64,000 nucleotides of DNA, taken from positions 124,001 to 188,000 of the forward strand of contig JARJHS010000009.1 in NCBI GenBank assembly GCA_029269725.1, given 5' to 3'. The position numbers and the translations under genes are program-made. Positions 1-9,194 of this stretch are shown in pieces. Within the stretch, counting starts at the first letter, position 1. Every line of letters starts with the position of its first letter. The notes beneath the pieces are model-generated. The model worked only from the letters and a program-made list of their open reading frames with translations, did not search any database and was not told the DNA's origin. The stretch is from Pollutibacter soli. GTDB taxonomy: Bacteria; Bacteroidota; Bacteroidia; Chitinophagales; Chitinophagaceae.

Positions 1-2134
1 TGAAAACTTTTGTCGTACTGGCTCCCAGCACTTTTCTTATTCCCATTTCTTTTGTACGTTGTTCAGCTGTGAACATTGCCAGACCAAGAAGTCCGAGACA
101 GGAAATAAATATAGCGAGGAACGCAAATGCGTTGGAAAGACGTCCGATAATCTCTTCACTTTTATATAGTTTCTTATACTCCTGGTCTGAGAAATCATAC
201 GTGAACGGAAACTGCGGATTTAGTTCCTTAGAAATGCTTTCAAGGCTTGTCAGGGCCTGTTTTGTTTTGCCTGGCTCGGTGCGAACGAGAATCCAGCCCC
301 AATTGATTTCTTCGCCGAGGCGAATAACTAAAGGCCTGATAGGTTCATGCAAAGAAGTAAAATGAAAATCTTTCAACACTCCAACGATCGTTCCTTTCTT
401 CTGCCAGAACGTGAGCCATTTTCCAACAGGCTGATCATACTTAATAATTTTTGCTGCGGCTTCATTGATAATATACCCAACGGAATCTGTTGCAAAATCT
501 GCAGAAAAATCACGACCATCAATCATTTTCAGTTTCATCGCTTTTACAAAATCGTAGCCTGTTGCAGCCTGTACAAACTGGTGCATCGCATTGGGATCTT
601 TTCCTTCCCATTGTACACCGCCGGTGCCGTTATTGATGCTTGTTGGATTTTGCGTAATGCGTGTCACCATCTGAATTCCCGGTGATGCCAGTGCTTTTGT
701 CTTGAAGGTTTTATACTTCGCCGCCAGATCACCTTCTACAGGGATATAGATCAGGTTTTCACGATCATAGCCAAGGTTGATATTCTGAACATAGTTGATT
801 TGCATGCTGACTACAATGGTTCCGATGATCAAAAGAATGGAAAGCATAAACTGGAAAACAACCAGTCCCTTTCTGAACCATGTAGCACCCGAACTGAATT
901 TCAATGTGCCTTTTAAAACACGTATAGGTTCAAAATTCGAGAGGAACAATGCAGGATAACTACCGGAAACCAGTCCGGTTATTGCTGTTAGCACAATCAA
1001 TATTATCCAGAAACCCGGTTGTGAATACGGCAATGAAATCTCTTTGCCTGTCACATTATTGAATGCAGGTAACAGCAGCAGTACAATTCCTAACGCAAGT
1101 ATAACGCTAAATGCAGTGATCAGTAAAGCCTCGCCCATGAATTGCCTGATCAACAACGCCCGAAAAGCACCGGCAACTTTTCTGATCCCGATTTCTTTTG
1201 CACGTTTCACAGAGCGCGCTGTTGTCAGGTTCATGAAATTGATACACGCGATCAGCAGGATGAAAATGGCTACAATACTGAACATTCGCACATATTCTAT
1301 ACGACCACCAACAATTTTTCCATCTTTGAAAGTTCCATGCAGATAAGTTTGTGCAACAGGTTGCATACCGAGTTCGATGTAAAAATTCTTGTTCATGTCG
1401 GTGTTCAATCCCTCAAGAAATTTTGTGAGTTTGAGCTCAACTTTTTCCGGATCAGCATCTTTCCTGATCTTAAAATAGGTTGCCGGGCCATTGTTGCCCC
1501 ATTCTTTTGCCCATTCGTTCTGAAGAAGAAATTCCTCCCAGGTAAGAAGAAAATCAAATTTTGAAGAACTGATATCGGGGACATCCGCAAAGACGGCAGA
1601 AACTTTCAGGTCTTTCCTGTTTTCATAACGCAGGGTTTTTCCCATCGCTTCATCTGCAGATCCGAAAAAGTCTTTTGCCATTTTTTCGGAAATGACAATA
1701 TTGAGCGGATCGTTCAACGCGGAATTTTTATCGCCTTTGATGAGGGGATAGTTGAACATCTTAAAGAAATCCTTTCCCGCTGAGTTGCCTTTCTCTTTCA
1801 GTATCTTATCGCCAACCTGGAAAGTATTCGTATTCTCCCAGGCAAATGCACTGGCCATTTCAATCTCCGGGATTTTCTTTTTCAGTTCTTCAGCAAGTTG
1901 GCCTGGAGTATAATATCCCGCATCAATCTGTCCGTCATGATATTGACGCTCATAAATAACAAAAAGCTGATCGCTGTCGGAATGAAAAGCATCAATTTTC
2001 ATTTCATGCTTTACCCAAAGCAGGATCAGTAAACTACAGGCTATGCCCAGCGCAAGTCCGGTAATATTTAAAAAGGAAAAAGCTTTGTTTTTCCAGATTT
2101 GTCTGATGGCGGTTTTGAAATAATTCCGGAACAT
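1..2134 (-). CDS. P1: duplicated MacB/FtsX-type ABC permease, 3' end cut by window edge
   Basis: An open frame runs from an ATG at 2134 (MFRNYFKTAIRQIWKNKAFS) off the left edge; about 711 residues are visible. TM1 is near residues 20-42. The first periplasmic domain carries the family words DFFKMFNYPLIKG and GVLKDFH-type motifs. The first FtsX loop reads ACINFMNLTTARSVKRAKEI with GIRKVAGA, and the second loop, near the truncation, reads EQRTKEMGIRKVLGAS. The final two membrane segments are missing only because the window ends. It most resembles P8 by eye (shared GGRIEYV before TM2, and the same early periplasmic words). It is the last visible gene of the P2-P1 run, 110 nt after P2. Family membership is certain; the transported substrate is unknown. 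Confidence 0.93.
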   Translation of the reverse strand, partial: MFRNYFKTAIRQIWKNKAFSFLNITGLALGIACSLLILLWVKHEMKIDAFHSDSDQLFVIYERQYHDGQIDAGYYTPGQLAEELKKKIPEIEMASAFAWENTNTFQVGDKILKEKGNSAGKDFFKMFNYPLIKGDKNSALNDPLNIVISEKMAKDFFGSADEAMGKTLRYENRKDLKVSAVFADVPDISSSKFDFLLTWEEFLLQNEWAKEWGNNGPATYFKIRKDADPEKVELKLTKFLEGLNTDMNKNFYIELGMQPVAQTYLHGTFKDGKIVGGRIEYVRMFSIVAIFILLIACINFMNLTTARSVKRAKEIGIRKVAGAFRALLIRQFMGEALLITAFSVILALGIVLLLLPAFNNVTGKEISLPYSQPGFWIILIVLTAITGLVSGSYPALFLSNFEPIRVLKGTLKFSSGATWFRKGLVVFQFMLSILLIIGTIVVSMQINYVQNINLGYDRENLIYIPVEGDLAAKYKTFKTKALASPGIQMVTRITQNPTSINNGTGGVQWEGKDPNAMHQFVQAATGYDFVKAMKLKMIDGRDFSADFATDSVGYIINEAAAKIIKYDQPVGKWLTFWQKKGTIVGVLKDFHFTSLHEPIRPLVIRLGEEINWGWILVRTEPGKTKQALTSLESISKELNPQFPFTYDFSDQEYKKLYKSEEIIGRLSNAFAFLAIFISCLGLLGLAMFTAEQRTKEMGIRKVLGASTTKVF

Positions 2135-2244
2135 GCAGTTGAATTTTGAATGAGATCACCTCATTAAAGTCTGATTCCTTTTAAAAATGTTGCATCATAG
2201 ACAGCAGACGTCAGATAGTACAGCCGGCTGTTTACGTTGAACGT

Positions 2245-4608
2245 TCATTCCGACCTCAAACTTTCCACCGGCTTAATCCATGCCGCCCGGATTGCCTGGA
2301 TGCCAATCGTAATTCCCGCCACAATCAGCACCGTACCCCCTGCAATTACAAACAGCCATCCGTTAATCGAATACCGGTAGGCGTATTGGTTCAGCCATTC
2401 ATTCATATAATACCAGGCCGGGAAAGAAGCTATTAATATTGCAATCAACACCAGCGCAAGAAACTGTTTTGAAATCAAAGAAACGATATGACCTTCTGAT
2501 GCACCTAATGCTTTCCTGATGCCGATCTCTTTTACTTTTCGTTCAATCGTAAATGTTGTTAATCCCAGCAATCCCAGGCAGGAAATAAATATGGCAAAAA
2601 ATGCAAACCAGTTCACCAGCATACTCACTTTTGTTTCCGTACGATACAAGCGTTCGTATTCTTTATCCTGGAATCCATAATCCAGTGTATATCCCGGTGC
2701 AAAACCGGTATATACTTTTTCAAGTCCTTTAATTGTTTCGGCGGTATTTTTCCCATCTGTACGAACATAGAAAACCCAGGTCCAATCGGGTCTGCATTCT
2801 ATGATCATTGGTCCCACAGGAGTATGTAATGATTCAAAATGAAAATCTTTGGCAACGCCAACAATCTTTCCTTTTCCGCTGTACAATTCAATTTCCTGGC
2901 CTACGGGATCTTTTAATCTCATCCTTTTCACCGCTTCTTCATTCAGTATAAACGCTGCCGTGTCTGTTGAATAGGATCTTGAAAAGCTACGTCCTTCCTT
3001 CATCTCGATGCCCATCGTTTTGATGATATCCTGATCCGCAGCAAGAAAATTGAAAAAGATTTCTTCTCCATCATTTTTACCCTGCCAGCTCACTTTTGTT
3101 CCTCTGTTATTAGCTCCGGTGAAAGTCATCGACGCTCTTGAAACACTTACAACACCAGGGACTTTCATAAATTCCTGGTAAGCAGTTTCTCCTTTTTCAG
3201 TGGGAATATTATTTGGAAACCAGATCAGGTGTTCACGATTTATGCCCAGGTTTTTATTCTGGATATAATCAATCTGTTTGCTCACTACCAATGTTCCGAT
3301 AATCAGCAATACTGAAATAGTAAACTGCGCAACAACAAGTGATTTCCTTATCCAGGCGGTATGGCTATCATTGGTTAGCTTGAAAGCTTTCAATACTTTA
3401 ACAGGTCTGAATGCAGACAACACCCAGGCAGGATAACTGCCGGCCAGAATTCCAGTGATGGTTACGATGGCTATGTAAACAGATATCTGCGGGATATTTC
3501 CAAAAGGTATTTTCAGTTCTGTACGCAGAAATGTATTTAATGGCGGCAATGCAAGTTGCACAAGAAACAATGCAAATATTCCCGCGATAAATGCAATCAA
3601 TATGGATTCAGACAAGAACTGCGTTATCAATGATCGTCTGCCCGCACCCGTTACCTTACGAACGCCAACTTCTTTTGCTCTTTGCGTTGCCCTGGCAGTT
3701 GAGAGATTCATGAAATTAATGCAGGCAAGCAATAGAATGAAAATCGCGATGATAAAGAATAGCCGAACGTAAACGATACGCCCGCCGCCACCGTATTGCC
3801 CTTTCTTGAAATCAAAACGGAGATACCAGTCGTCCAGTTTCCACAACCATAAACTCGCATGTGGTTGCTGATCTGTATATCGTTGAGTAATGAGTTTCAC
3901 CTGGCTGCTGACTCCAGCCATGTCAACCCCAGGTCTTAATTTGACAAATGTTTTAATGTTGTTGATCGTCCAGTTTTCCATTCCGCCCATCGCAAAATCA
4001 ACATAGTCCTGGAACGGCATCAGGTAATCAAACTTTATTGTTGAATTGTTGGGCACCTCTTTAAATACGCCAATAACCTTGCAGGAGTAATTTTTTTCAA
4101 CAGTCAATTGTTTTCCGAGCGGATCCTGATCGCCGAAATATTTTTTTGCCAGTTTTTCTGAGAGTAAAATAGTATGCGGCTCTTTTAATGCATTTTCCTT
4201 ATCGCCTATAATCAGCGGAAATGAAAACATTTTCAGGAAATCATTATCAACAAAAAGGCCGTATTCAACAAAACCTTTATTATCCAGCGAAAGCAATCTT
4301 GTATCACCCCAGGAAACTCTTGCGGCATATTCGATTCCAGCGATATCTTTTTTAAGCGCTGGTGCGAGATTGGAGGGAACGGCGGGGTAAGTCTGGATTT
4401 CCTTGTCCGACATTTCCTGGTTGGTCATCACTTCTGCGATCCTGTCTTTTCCATCATGAAACCGATCAAAGCTCATTTCGTTTTTGATCCAGAGCATAAT
4501 AATCGTGAACACCGCCAGACCCATCGCCAGACCTGCAATGTTCAGAACTGAAAAGGTTTTATTCTTGAATAGAACCCTGAAAGCGACTTGCAGATAGTGC
4601 CTGATCAT
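2245..4608 (-). CDS. P2: duplicated MacB/FtsX-type ABC permease, head of run P2-P1
   Basis: 787 residues, start MIRHYLQVAF. Predicted membrane segments lie near 20-42, 282-302, 333-355, 375-397, 424-444, 668-690, 716-735 and 750-772, giving two four-helix modules with extracytoplasmic domains at about 45-280 and 446-667. Cytoplasmic loops: QRAKEVGVRKVTGAGRR and ERKVKEIGIRKALGAS. The C-terminus is KPVESLRSE. Before TM2 it has a Gly-rich GGGGRIVYVR stretch shared in part with P1 and P8. The gene is first in its run, and a palindrome plus a TGG-type promoter element lie upstream at 4647-4732. A lone ATPase elsewhere in the genome would be needed for function; none is present here. Confidence 0.95.
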   Translation of the reverse strand: MIRHYLQVAFRVLFKNKTFSVLNIAGLAMGLAVFTIIMLWIKNEMSFDRFHDGKDRIAEVMTNQEMSDKEIQTYPAVPSNLAPALKKDIAGIEYAARVSWGDTRLLSLDNKGFVEYGLFVDNDFLKMFSFPLIIGDKENALKEPHTILLSEKLAKKYFGDQDPLGKQLTVEKNYSCKVIGVFKEVPNNSTIKFDYLMPFQDYVDFAMGGMENWTINNIKTFVKLRPGVDMAGVSSQVKLITQRYTDQQPHASLWLWKLDDWYLRFDFKKGQYGGGGRIVYVRLFFIIAIFILLLACINFMNLSTARATQRAKEVGVRKVTGAGRRSLITQFLSESILIAFIAGIFALFLVQLALPPLNTFLRTELKIPFGNIPQISVYIAIVTITGILAGSYPAWVLSAFRPVKVLKAFKLTNDSHTAWIRKSLVVAQFTISVLLIIGTLVVSKQIDYIQNKNLGINREHLIWFPNNIPTEKGETAYQEFMKVPGVVSVSRASMTFTGANNRGTKVSWQGKNDGEEIFFNFLAADQDIIKTMGIEMKEGRSFSRSYSTDTAAFILNEEAVKRMRLKDPVGQEIELYSGKGKIVGVAKDFHFESLHTPVGPMIIECRPDWTWVFYVRTDGKNTAETIKGLEKVYTGFAPGYTLDYGFQDKEYERLYRTETKVSMLVNWFAFFAIFISCLGLLGLTTFTIERKVKEIGIRKALGASEGHIVSLISKQFLALVLIAILIASFPAWYYMNEWLNQYAYRYSINGWLFVIAGGTVLIVAGITIGIQAIRAAWIKPVESLRSE

Positions 4609-4646
4609 ACAACTGATTTTAATTTGGCTGAATACCCTGCCGGAAG

Positions 4647-4662
4647 TTCATGAACTGTACCA
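4647..4662 (-). promoter_or_regulatory. possible sigma-54 (-24/-12) promoter of P2
   Basis: On the minus strand this reads TGGTACAGTTCATGAA. It matches TGGYAC at -24 and has TGA where the consensus has TGC at -12. Taken alone it is weak. It is listed because the same kind of element sits at nearly the same distance from the same palindrome at two other run heads (21140-21155 and 49650-49665). It would start transcription roughly 25-30 nt before the P2 ATG. Confidence 0.4.
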
Positions 4663-4716
4663 ATTTCAGAAAGCCTTACCTGGCAAGGGTTTTGGTGAAG
4701 ATAGCGGGAAATGTTG

Positions 4717-4747
4717 TGTTCGGAAACGGACAGTTTTGTTCGGAACA
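4717..4747. promoter_or_regulatory. palindromic upstream site(s), TGTTCG-GAAA-CGGACA
   Basis: 4717-4732 is TGTTCGGAAACGGACA, a near-perfect copy of TGTCCG-N4-CGGACA with one mismatched pair. A shorter palindrome, TGTTCGGAACA, follows at 4737-4747. The centre of the first is about 76 bp upstream of the -12 position of the P2 promoter candidate. This is the spacing and symmetry expected for an NtrC-type enhancer-binding protein. The region is divergent with the AraC-type gene at 5088, so a role there is possible too. Confidence 0.55.
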
Positions 4748-4921
4748 GGTAGCACGCAGCGGGCAGCAGTGTGGTTGAGTAATCGCTGTAACCGAAAGTG
4801 AAAAAACTGAAAACTGAAACTGAAAACTTGCCAATCGGGCAAGCAGGCTGGCTGTTTCAACGAACAACTGGCTTTTCAAACTGTGCACATGAACTTTGAC
4901 CTGAAAATAATTTGCCTGGAA

Positions 4922-4937
4922 ACAACGCATGCGTTGT
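4922..4937. repeat. 16-bp perfect palindrome, possible decayed copy of the 36879 repeat
   Basis: ACAACGCATGCGTTGT is self-complementary and is followed by CTCTGC. The centre GCATGC and the flanking CTCT resemble the 38-bp palindrome at 36879-36916 (GGCATGCC, then TTGTCTCTAC). It looks like a shorter or decayed member of the same dispersed palindrome family. Confidence 0.45.
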
Positions 4938-5024
4938 CTCTGCTAAATGTTAATTTACCATCAAAAAATCTGAGGGAAACCATTAATGTATTCACTGCTA
5001 TTTATCAGCAACGCCAAAATTTCA

Positions 5025-5080
5025 AACTATGAACTAAGAACTATGAACTAAGAACTAAGAACTAAGAACTATTAACTATC
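5025..5080. repeat. heptanucleotide repeat array, AACTATG/AACTAAG, eight units
   Basis: Eight consecutive 7-mers: AACTATG, AACTAAG, AACTATG, three AACTAAG, AACTATT, AACTATC. It ends eight bases before the ATG of the AraC-type gene. The rest of the 4609-5087 gap holds the P2 regulatory sites and a palindrome, with no convincing gene. Confidence 0.85.
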
Positions 5081-5087
5081 TTTCCCT

Positions 5088-5882
5088 ATGCTCTTCCTCA
5101 CATATCCGCCTGCTGAGCAATTAAAAAAATGGGTTCGTTTTTACTGGTCGCTGGAAAGTGATGAGCCGTATACTCATTTCGGAATGGCAAGTGTTTGTCC
5201 TGAAATGGTATTTCATTATAAGGGCAGATTTAATGAAACGGATGCTCATGGAAATGTTTTCTCATCATTCACTGCAGGACTGCAGGCACAAAGCCGGAAT
5301 ACAAAAACATTTATAACGGATACTGCTTTTGGAATATTCGGTGTTTACTTTTTCCCGCATACGATTCCAATGCTTTTTGGCTTTTCCGCCTCTGATTTAA
5401 GCGATCGAATGGAAGATCTTGAAACATTAAGTGGCCGGCAGGGAATAGTTCTCGAAGAACGCATTGCTCTTGCAAATGATCATGCACAACGTGTGCACAT
5501 ATTGGATGAATACTTTTCCGCGGAATTAAACTCCTGCAAAAGCGTCTCTTTGCCTGTATTTGATGCAATACATGAACTGATTTCAAATAACGGAATGATG
5601 TCAGTGAAAGAATTGGCTGGAAATTATTACTTGTCTGAACGTCAGTTGGAAAGACAGTTTTTTCAATATGCGGGTTTTAGCCCGAAACTGTTTACACGTA
5701 TATTAAGATTTCATAACACCATGGGATATTACGGTGCAAAAGAAAAGTCCCTGACCGACATTGCGCTTGAATGCGGTTATTACGACCAGTCGCATTTTAT
5801 TCATGATTTCAAATCTTTTTCAGGCCAGCACCCGCGTCATTATTTCTCCGGAAAATCCCCTGCAACCAGCTGGCGCGACTAA
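5088..5882 (+). CDS. AraC/XylS-family transcriptional regulator
   Basis: 264 residues. The N-terminal half (PPAEQLKKWVRFYWSLE onward) resembles the DUF6597-type sensor domain common in Bacteroidota AraC proteins. The C-terminal 90 residues form the double helix-turn-helix: SVKELAGNYYLSERQLERQF is helix-turn-helix 1, and SLTDIALECGYYDQSHFIHD followed by FKSFSGQHPRHYF is helix-turn-helix 2 with the family signature. It probably activates or represses a nearby or distant operon in response to an unknown ligand. The VOC gene starts 74 nt after its stop on the same strand and is a likely partner or target. ATG start at 5088, directly after a heptad repeat array; no clear ribosome binding site. Confidence 0.92.
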   Translation: MLFLTYPPAEQLKKWVRFYWSLESDEPYTHFGMASVCPEMVFHYKGRFNETDAHGNVFSSFTAGLQAQSRNTKTFITDTAFGIFGVYFFPHTIPMLFGFSASDLSDRMEDLETLSGRQGIVLEERIALANDHAQRVHILDEYFSAELNSCKSVSLPVFDAIHELISNNGMMSVKELAGNYYLSERQLERQFFQYAGFSPKLFTRILRFHNTMGYYGAKEKSLTDIALECGYYDQSHFIHDFKSFSGQHPRHYFSGKSPATSWRD

Positions 5883-5956
5883 GTTGTCGGTTTTTTACAA
5901 TTTGCATATGTACGTTGATCTTAGTTTTGACTCATTACAAAATCAAAACGGTTATT

Positions 5957-6340
5957 ATGAATATTCCAAAGAATCACCAGACGGTAATGGTTTATCTCAT
6001 TCTTGATAATCCTGAACAGTTCATCAGTTTTACGAAGGAAGTTTTTAATGCAGAACTTACCCATAAGGGTATGCGGGAAGATGGAAGAATAATGCATGCA
6101 GAGATCAGCGTTGGTGAGAATACCATCATGTTTGCGCAGGTGTCCGATCAATGGAAATCAATGACAGCAGGGATTTTTGTGTATGTTCCATCGGCTGACA
6201 AGGCATTTGATATTGCAATTAAAAACGGCGCGACTGTCATTACAGAATTAACTGATCAGCCTTATGGACGTACATGCGGAGTGAAGGACACGAATGGAAA
6301 TGTTTGGTGGATGACAGAGGCTATAGTGCGTAGTAAGTAG
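5957..6340 (+). CDS. VOC-family (PhnB/glyoxalase-like) protein
   Basis: 127 residues from the ATG at 5957 (MNIPKNHQTVMVYLILDNPE); an upstream in-frame ATG at 5915 adds 14 residues unlike the family. Typical two beta-alpha-beta-beta-beta halves: VMVYLILDNPEQFISFTKEV in the first, IFVYVPSADKAFDIAIKNGA in the second, ending GVKDTNGNVWWMTE. This subfamily often lacks a proven enzyme activity, so the reaction is unknown. It is probably co-transcribed with the AraC-type gene. Confidence 0.85.
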   Translation: MNIPKNHQTVMVYLILDNPEQFISFTKEVFNAELTHKGMREDGRIMHAEISVGENTIMFAQVSDQWKSMTAGIFVYVPSADKAFDIAIKNGATVITELTDQPYGRTCGVKDTNGNVWWMTEAIVRSK

Positions 6341-6936
6341 GATGTTACGTTCTTTGGTTCATAGTTCATGGTTCATAATTTAACAGCCGACGGTTGAGAT
6401 TAGAGGTCGCAAAGCTGGGGCGGTGCGGGTGTTTTAGGCAACAGCCGCCGACGCATTGCGTGGCAGCAGGCTGAAGCAGTTAGCTCACAACATTTCCACC
6501 TGTTTACATAAGGTTATTTTAAGATTAACTTTTTCAATTATTCCAATGCTTAAAAAAATTGGTTAATGAAAACTATCTGTAACCCAGGTCAACAACACTG
6601 CTATAAGAAAATCTGATTGCTTCAGTCTGCTGCCCGCTGCCTGCCTCCCAACTAACAACCCATCACTACAAACTATCAACCCCTGTGGTATAATTACGCA
6701 CCTCACCAATGCAATCATATAATTTTCCCGCCTGTCAGTTCTAATAAGTATACAATTGCATTTTTCAACCATATTTTCCTGATCAAATTAAAACTCTGAA
6801 CTAAAATCATTATTTTGGCATTTCAGGATTGTCACCTGTTGTCTGTTTCTGTTTTGTGTTTCTATCTTTCCGATTGCTCCCATAGTTAATGCTAATCTGC
6901 TGAGTAGTTTTATTTAACCTGAATTACCTGATTATA
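6341..6936. other. 596-nt gap without a convincing gene
   Basis: Begins with heptad-like repeats (TTCATAG, TTCATGG, TTCATAA around 6358-6380), then AACAGCC and GC-rich CAGCCGCCGACGC stretches similar to other gaps in the window. The remainder is AT-rich. Small frames in it have no recognisable protein character. Confidence 0.6.
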
Positions 6937-7620
6937 ATGATCAATTACGACCTACTGCTGATCGTACATGTAATCTGTGGCGGTATTAGTCTGTTGCTGG
7001 GGCTCGGTGTGATGATACAACGGAAAGGAGGCAGGCTCCACAGACGTGTAGGCACTACTTATTATTACACTATGTTGTTGGCAGCTTTTTCTGCGCTACC
7101 GATGTCGTATATACGAAATAATTATTTTTTATTCACTTTAGCAGTTTTGACATTGTATATGGTGATTACCGGTCGCCGGTATATCCGCAAGAGGAAGAAT
7201 CAAAAGCCTACTCCATTTGATTGGCTGATGACCTTCATTATCGTATTGGCAGGACTCTCATTTATGTCATTTGGTATTTATAAGTTTTCGCAGAATAGTT
7301 TATTCGGTATAGTATATGTGAGTTTCGGATTTGCCGCATTGTTTTTTGCATGGCAGGATATCCGTAATTTTCTTAACAAATCACCGATCGGAAATTACTG
7401 GCTTACTACACATCTGCAAAGAATGATTGGTAGTTATATCGCTTCTGTGACGGCATTTCTTGTTGTAAATAATAATATCATTCCAGGGATAGTTGCATGG
7501 TTACTTCCTTCAGTAATTCTCGTCCCTCTGATTGTAAAATGGACCTGGCGTTATCGAATGAACAAGATGTATCGTAATCCGGATCCGGATGTACAGTATC
7601 GGAAGTTTTCGAATACCTGA
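6937..7620 (+). CDS. DUF2306-like integral membrane protein
   Basis: 227 residues with about seven predicted membrane helices. It opens MINYDLLLIVHVICGGISLL with GLGVMIQRKGGRLHRRVGTT, an arrangement of conserved His and Gly residues (HxxxG and LHRRxG) typical of DUF2306 proteins. A later THLQRMIGSYIAS motif with a conserved His sits in helix 6. Residues 65-85 hold a basic loop, RRYIRKRKN. Function is unknown; the conserved membrane-embedded His residues suggest metal or heme handling, which is inference only. Single gene, with no operon partner. Confidence 0.75.
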   Translation: MINYDLLLIVHVICGGISLLLGLGVMIQRKGGRLHRRVGTTYYYTMLLAAFSALPMSYIRNNYFLFTLAVLTLYMVITGRRYIRKRKNQKPTPFDWLMTFIIVLAGLSFMSFGIYKFSQNSLFGIVYVSFGFAALFFAWQDIRNFLNKSPIGNYWLTTHLQRMIGSYIASVTAFLVVNNNIIPGIVAWLLPSVILVPLIVKWTWRYRMNKMYRNPDPDVQYRKFSNT

Positions 7621-7919
7621 GGAGTTCATAGCCTGCCTGCCTACCGTCATTTGTCAGGCCTCCGCAATGATGGTGATTGTTCGGGTACTCTAATGCCAAC
7701 ACTTAATTTAATTCATCAAGGCTCATTAAAGTTGTCAACAATTACTCCGCGGCTTTGGGTCTATAAATGTATATGTTTCCTATTGCCTGTTGCCTTCTAT
7801 GAACCTGCCGCCGGCCGGCAGGCTATCAACTATCAACTATGAACTATTTTTTTTCAACACCCGGTGCATAACAAGTTCCCCTTATATTAAGATTAGGTTA
7901 TTACTTTGACTCAGAATTT
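7621..7919. other. gap with GC-rich imperfect hairpins and heptad repeats
   Basis: Contains CCTGCCTGCCTACCG near 7630, a hairpin CCTGCCG-N5-CGGCAGG at 7804-7822, and AACTATC/AACTATG/AACTATT heptads at about 7826-7850. No gene is supported. Confidence 0.6.
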
Positions 7920-8084
7920 GGTTGCCGGTGCCTTCGGTACTGCATTAAAAGGGAACCAGGTGTAAACCCCGGACTATCCCCGTAGCTGTAAGCTCCACCG
8001 TATTTGTTCAGACCACAAGCCACTGTCCCGATCTTATCGGCATGGGAAGGCATTGAACAGGGAGTAAGTCAGAAGACCTGCCAG
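7920..8084 (+). ncRNA. cobalamin (B12) riboswitch upstream of nrdBA
   Basis: The conserved core is visible in order: GGTGCC (7927), AAAAGGGAA (7947-7955), GGTGTAAACCCCGGACTATC through CCCGTAGCTGTAAG, the B12-box word AGCCACTG near 8018, GGGAAGGC (8044), and GAGTAAGTCAGAAGACCTGCC region at 8062-8082. The family normally represses when adenosylcobalamin is present. Here it precedes the oxygen-dependent, B12-independent reductase by about 120 nt. That suggests the cell also has a B12-dependent class II enzyme and uses this class I enzyme when B12 is scarce. Confidence 0.96.
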
Positions 8085-8205
8085 ATCAGAATGTATGTAA
8101 CAGCTTTCGGGTGAAAAGCAATGGTACTGATAGATACCGCCTCTTTTAAACTGGCTATTATCTTCAGCACTTTTCTTGTCTCCTGCCGGCTCTAAAATAA
8201 TAGCT

Positions 8206-9177
8206 ATGGATGCTTCAGAAGAAATTCTATTGAAAGAGAACAAAGACCGCTTTGTGATCCTGCCGATCAACTATCCAAAGATCTGGGAACAGTATAAACG
8301 TCACGAAGCAAGTTTCTGGACAGCAGAAGAAATTGATTTGAGTGGTGATCTGAAAGACTGGGAGAACCTGAATGACGGTGAGAGGCATTTCATCAGTCAT
8401 ATACTCGCATTCTTTGCAGCGAGCGATGGTATCGTGAATGAAAACCTTGCCGTGAATTTCATGAGTGAGGTGCAGCTGCCTGAAGCAAGGTGCTTTTACG
8501 GATTCCAGATCATGATGGAAAATATTCATAGTGAAACTTACGCTTTGCTGATCGATACCTATGTTAAAAATGAGGCTGAGAAATACAAACTCTTTCACGC
8601 AATCGATACTGTGCCTGCAGTAAAGAAAAAAGCAGAGTGGGCACTGCGCTGGATCACCGGTGGAAACTTTGCACAACGTCTCGTCGCATTCGCAGCTGTG
8701 GAAGGGATATTCTTCAGCGGAAGTTTCTGTTCGATCTTCTGGCTGAAAAAACGTGGTCTTATGCCAGGTTTAACATTCAGCAATGAACTGATCAGTCGTG
8801 ACGAAGGTTTACACTGTGAGTTTGCGTGTCTTTTATACAGCATGCTCAATAATAAGTTATCGGTGGAAGAAATCACTTCAATTATCACAGAAGCTGTAAC
8901 GATTGAAAAAGAATTCATCACAGAAGCATTACCTGTAGACCTTATCGGAATGAATGCAAAGCTGATGAAACAGTATATCGAATTTGTTGCAGACAGGTGG
9001 ATATCAGAATTGGGTTGCCCTAAGGTATATAATGCATCAAATCCCTTTGATTTTATGGAGATGATCTCACTGCAGGGTAAGACGAATTTCTTTGAGAAAA
9101 GGGTGGGTGATTACCAGAAGTCGGGCGTGATGTCTTCAAAAGAAACACAAACATTTTCACTGGAAGAAGATTTTTAA
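8206..9177 (+). CDS. nrdB: class Ia ribonucleotide reductase, beta (R2) subunit
   Basis: 323 residues from ATG 8206; a TTG 30 nt upstream is less likely. Diiron ligands by alignment from memory with mammalian R2: D74, E105, H108, E166, E200, H203. The radical tyrosine is Y112 (ENIHSETY). Stretches such as [33 protein letters not shown] and [17 protein letters not shown] are nearly identical to eukaryotic R2. The C-terminal FSLEEDF resembles the eukaryotic tail that docks on the large subunit. nrdA begins 17 nt downstream, so the two are an operon under the B12 riboswitch. Confidence 0.97.
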   Translation: MDASEEILLKENKDRFVILPINYPKIWEQYKRHEASFWTAEEIDLSGDLKDWENLNDGERHFISHILAFFAASDGIVNENLAVNFMSEVQLPEARCFYGFQIMMENIHSETYALLIDTYVKNEAEKYKLFHAIDTVPAVKKKAEWALRWITGGNFAQRLVAFAAVEGIFFSGSFCSIFWLKKRGLMPGLTFSNELISRDEGLHCEFACLLYSMLNNKLSVEEITSIITEAVTIEKEFITEALPVDLIGMNAKLMKQYIEFVADRWISELGCPKVYNASNPFDFMEMISLQGKTNFFEKRVGDYQKSGVMSSKETQTFSLEEDF

Positions 9178-9194
9178 TTTTTTAAGATCAGATC

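Noticed and set aside
69-1564. Plus-strand frames of about 100-140 residues opposite P1, and similar ones opposite all permeases
   Set aside because: They are antisense shadows of conserved minus-strand coding sequence.
4676-4930. Minus-strand open frames of 64-84 residues between P2 and the AraC-type gene
   Set aside because: Composition is not protein-like, and they overlap the palindromic regulatory sites and repeats.
6563-6772. Minus-strand 69-residue frame in the 6341-6936 gap
   Set aside because: No family resemblance, no start context, and low-complexity surroundings.
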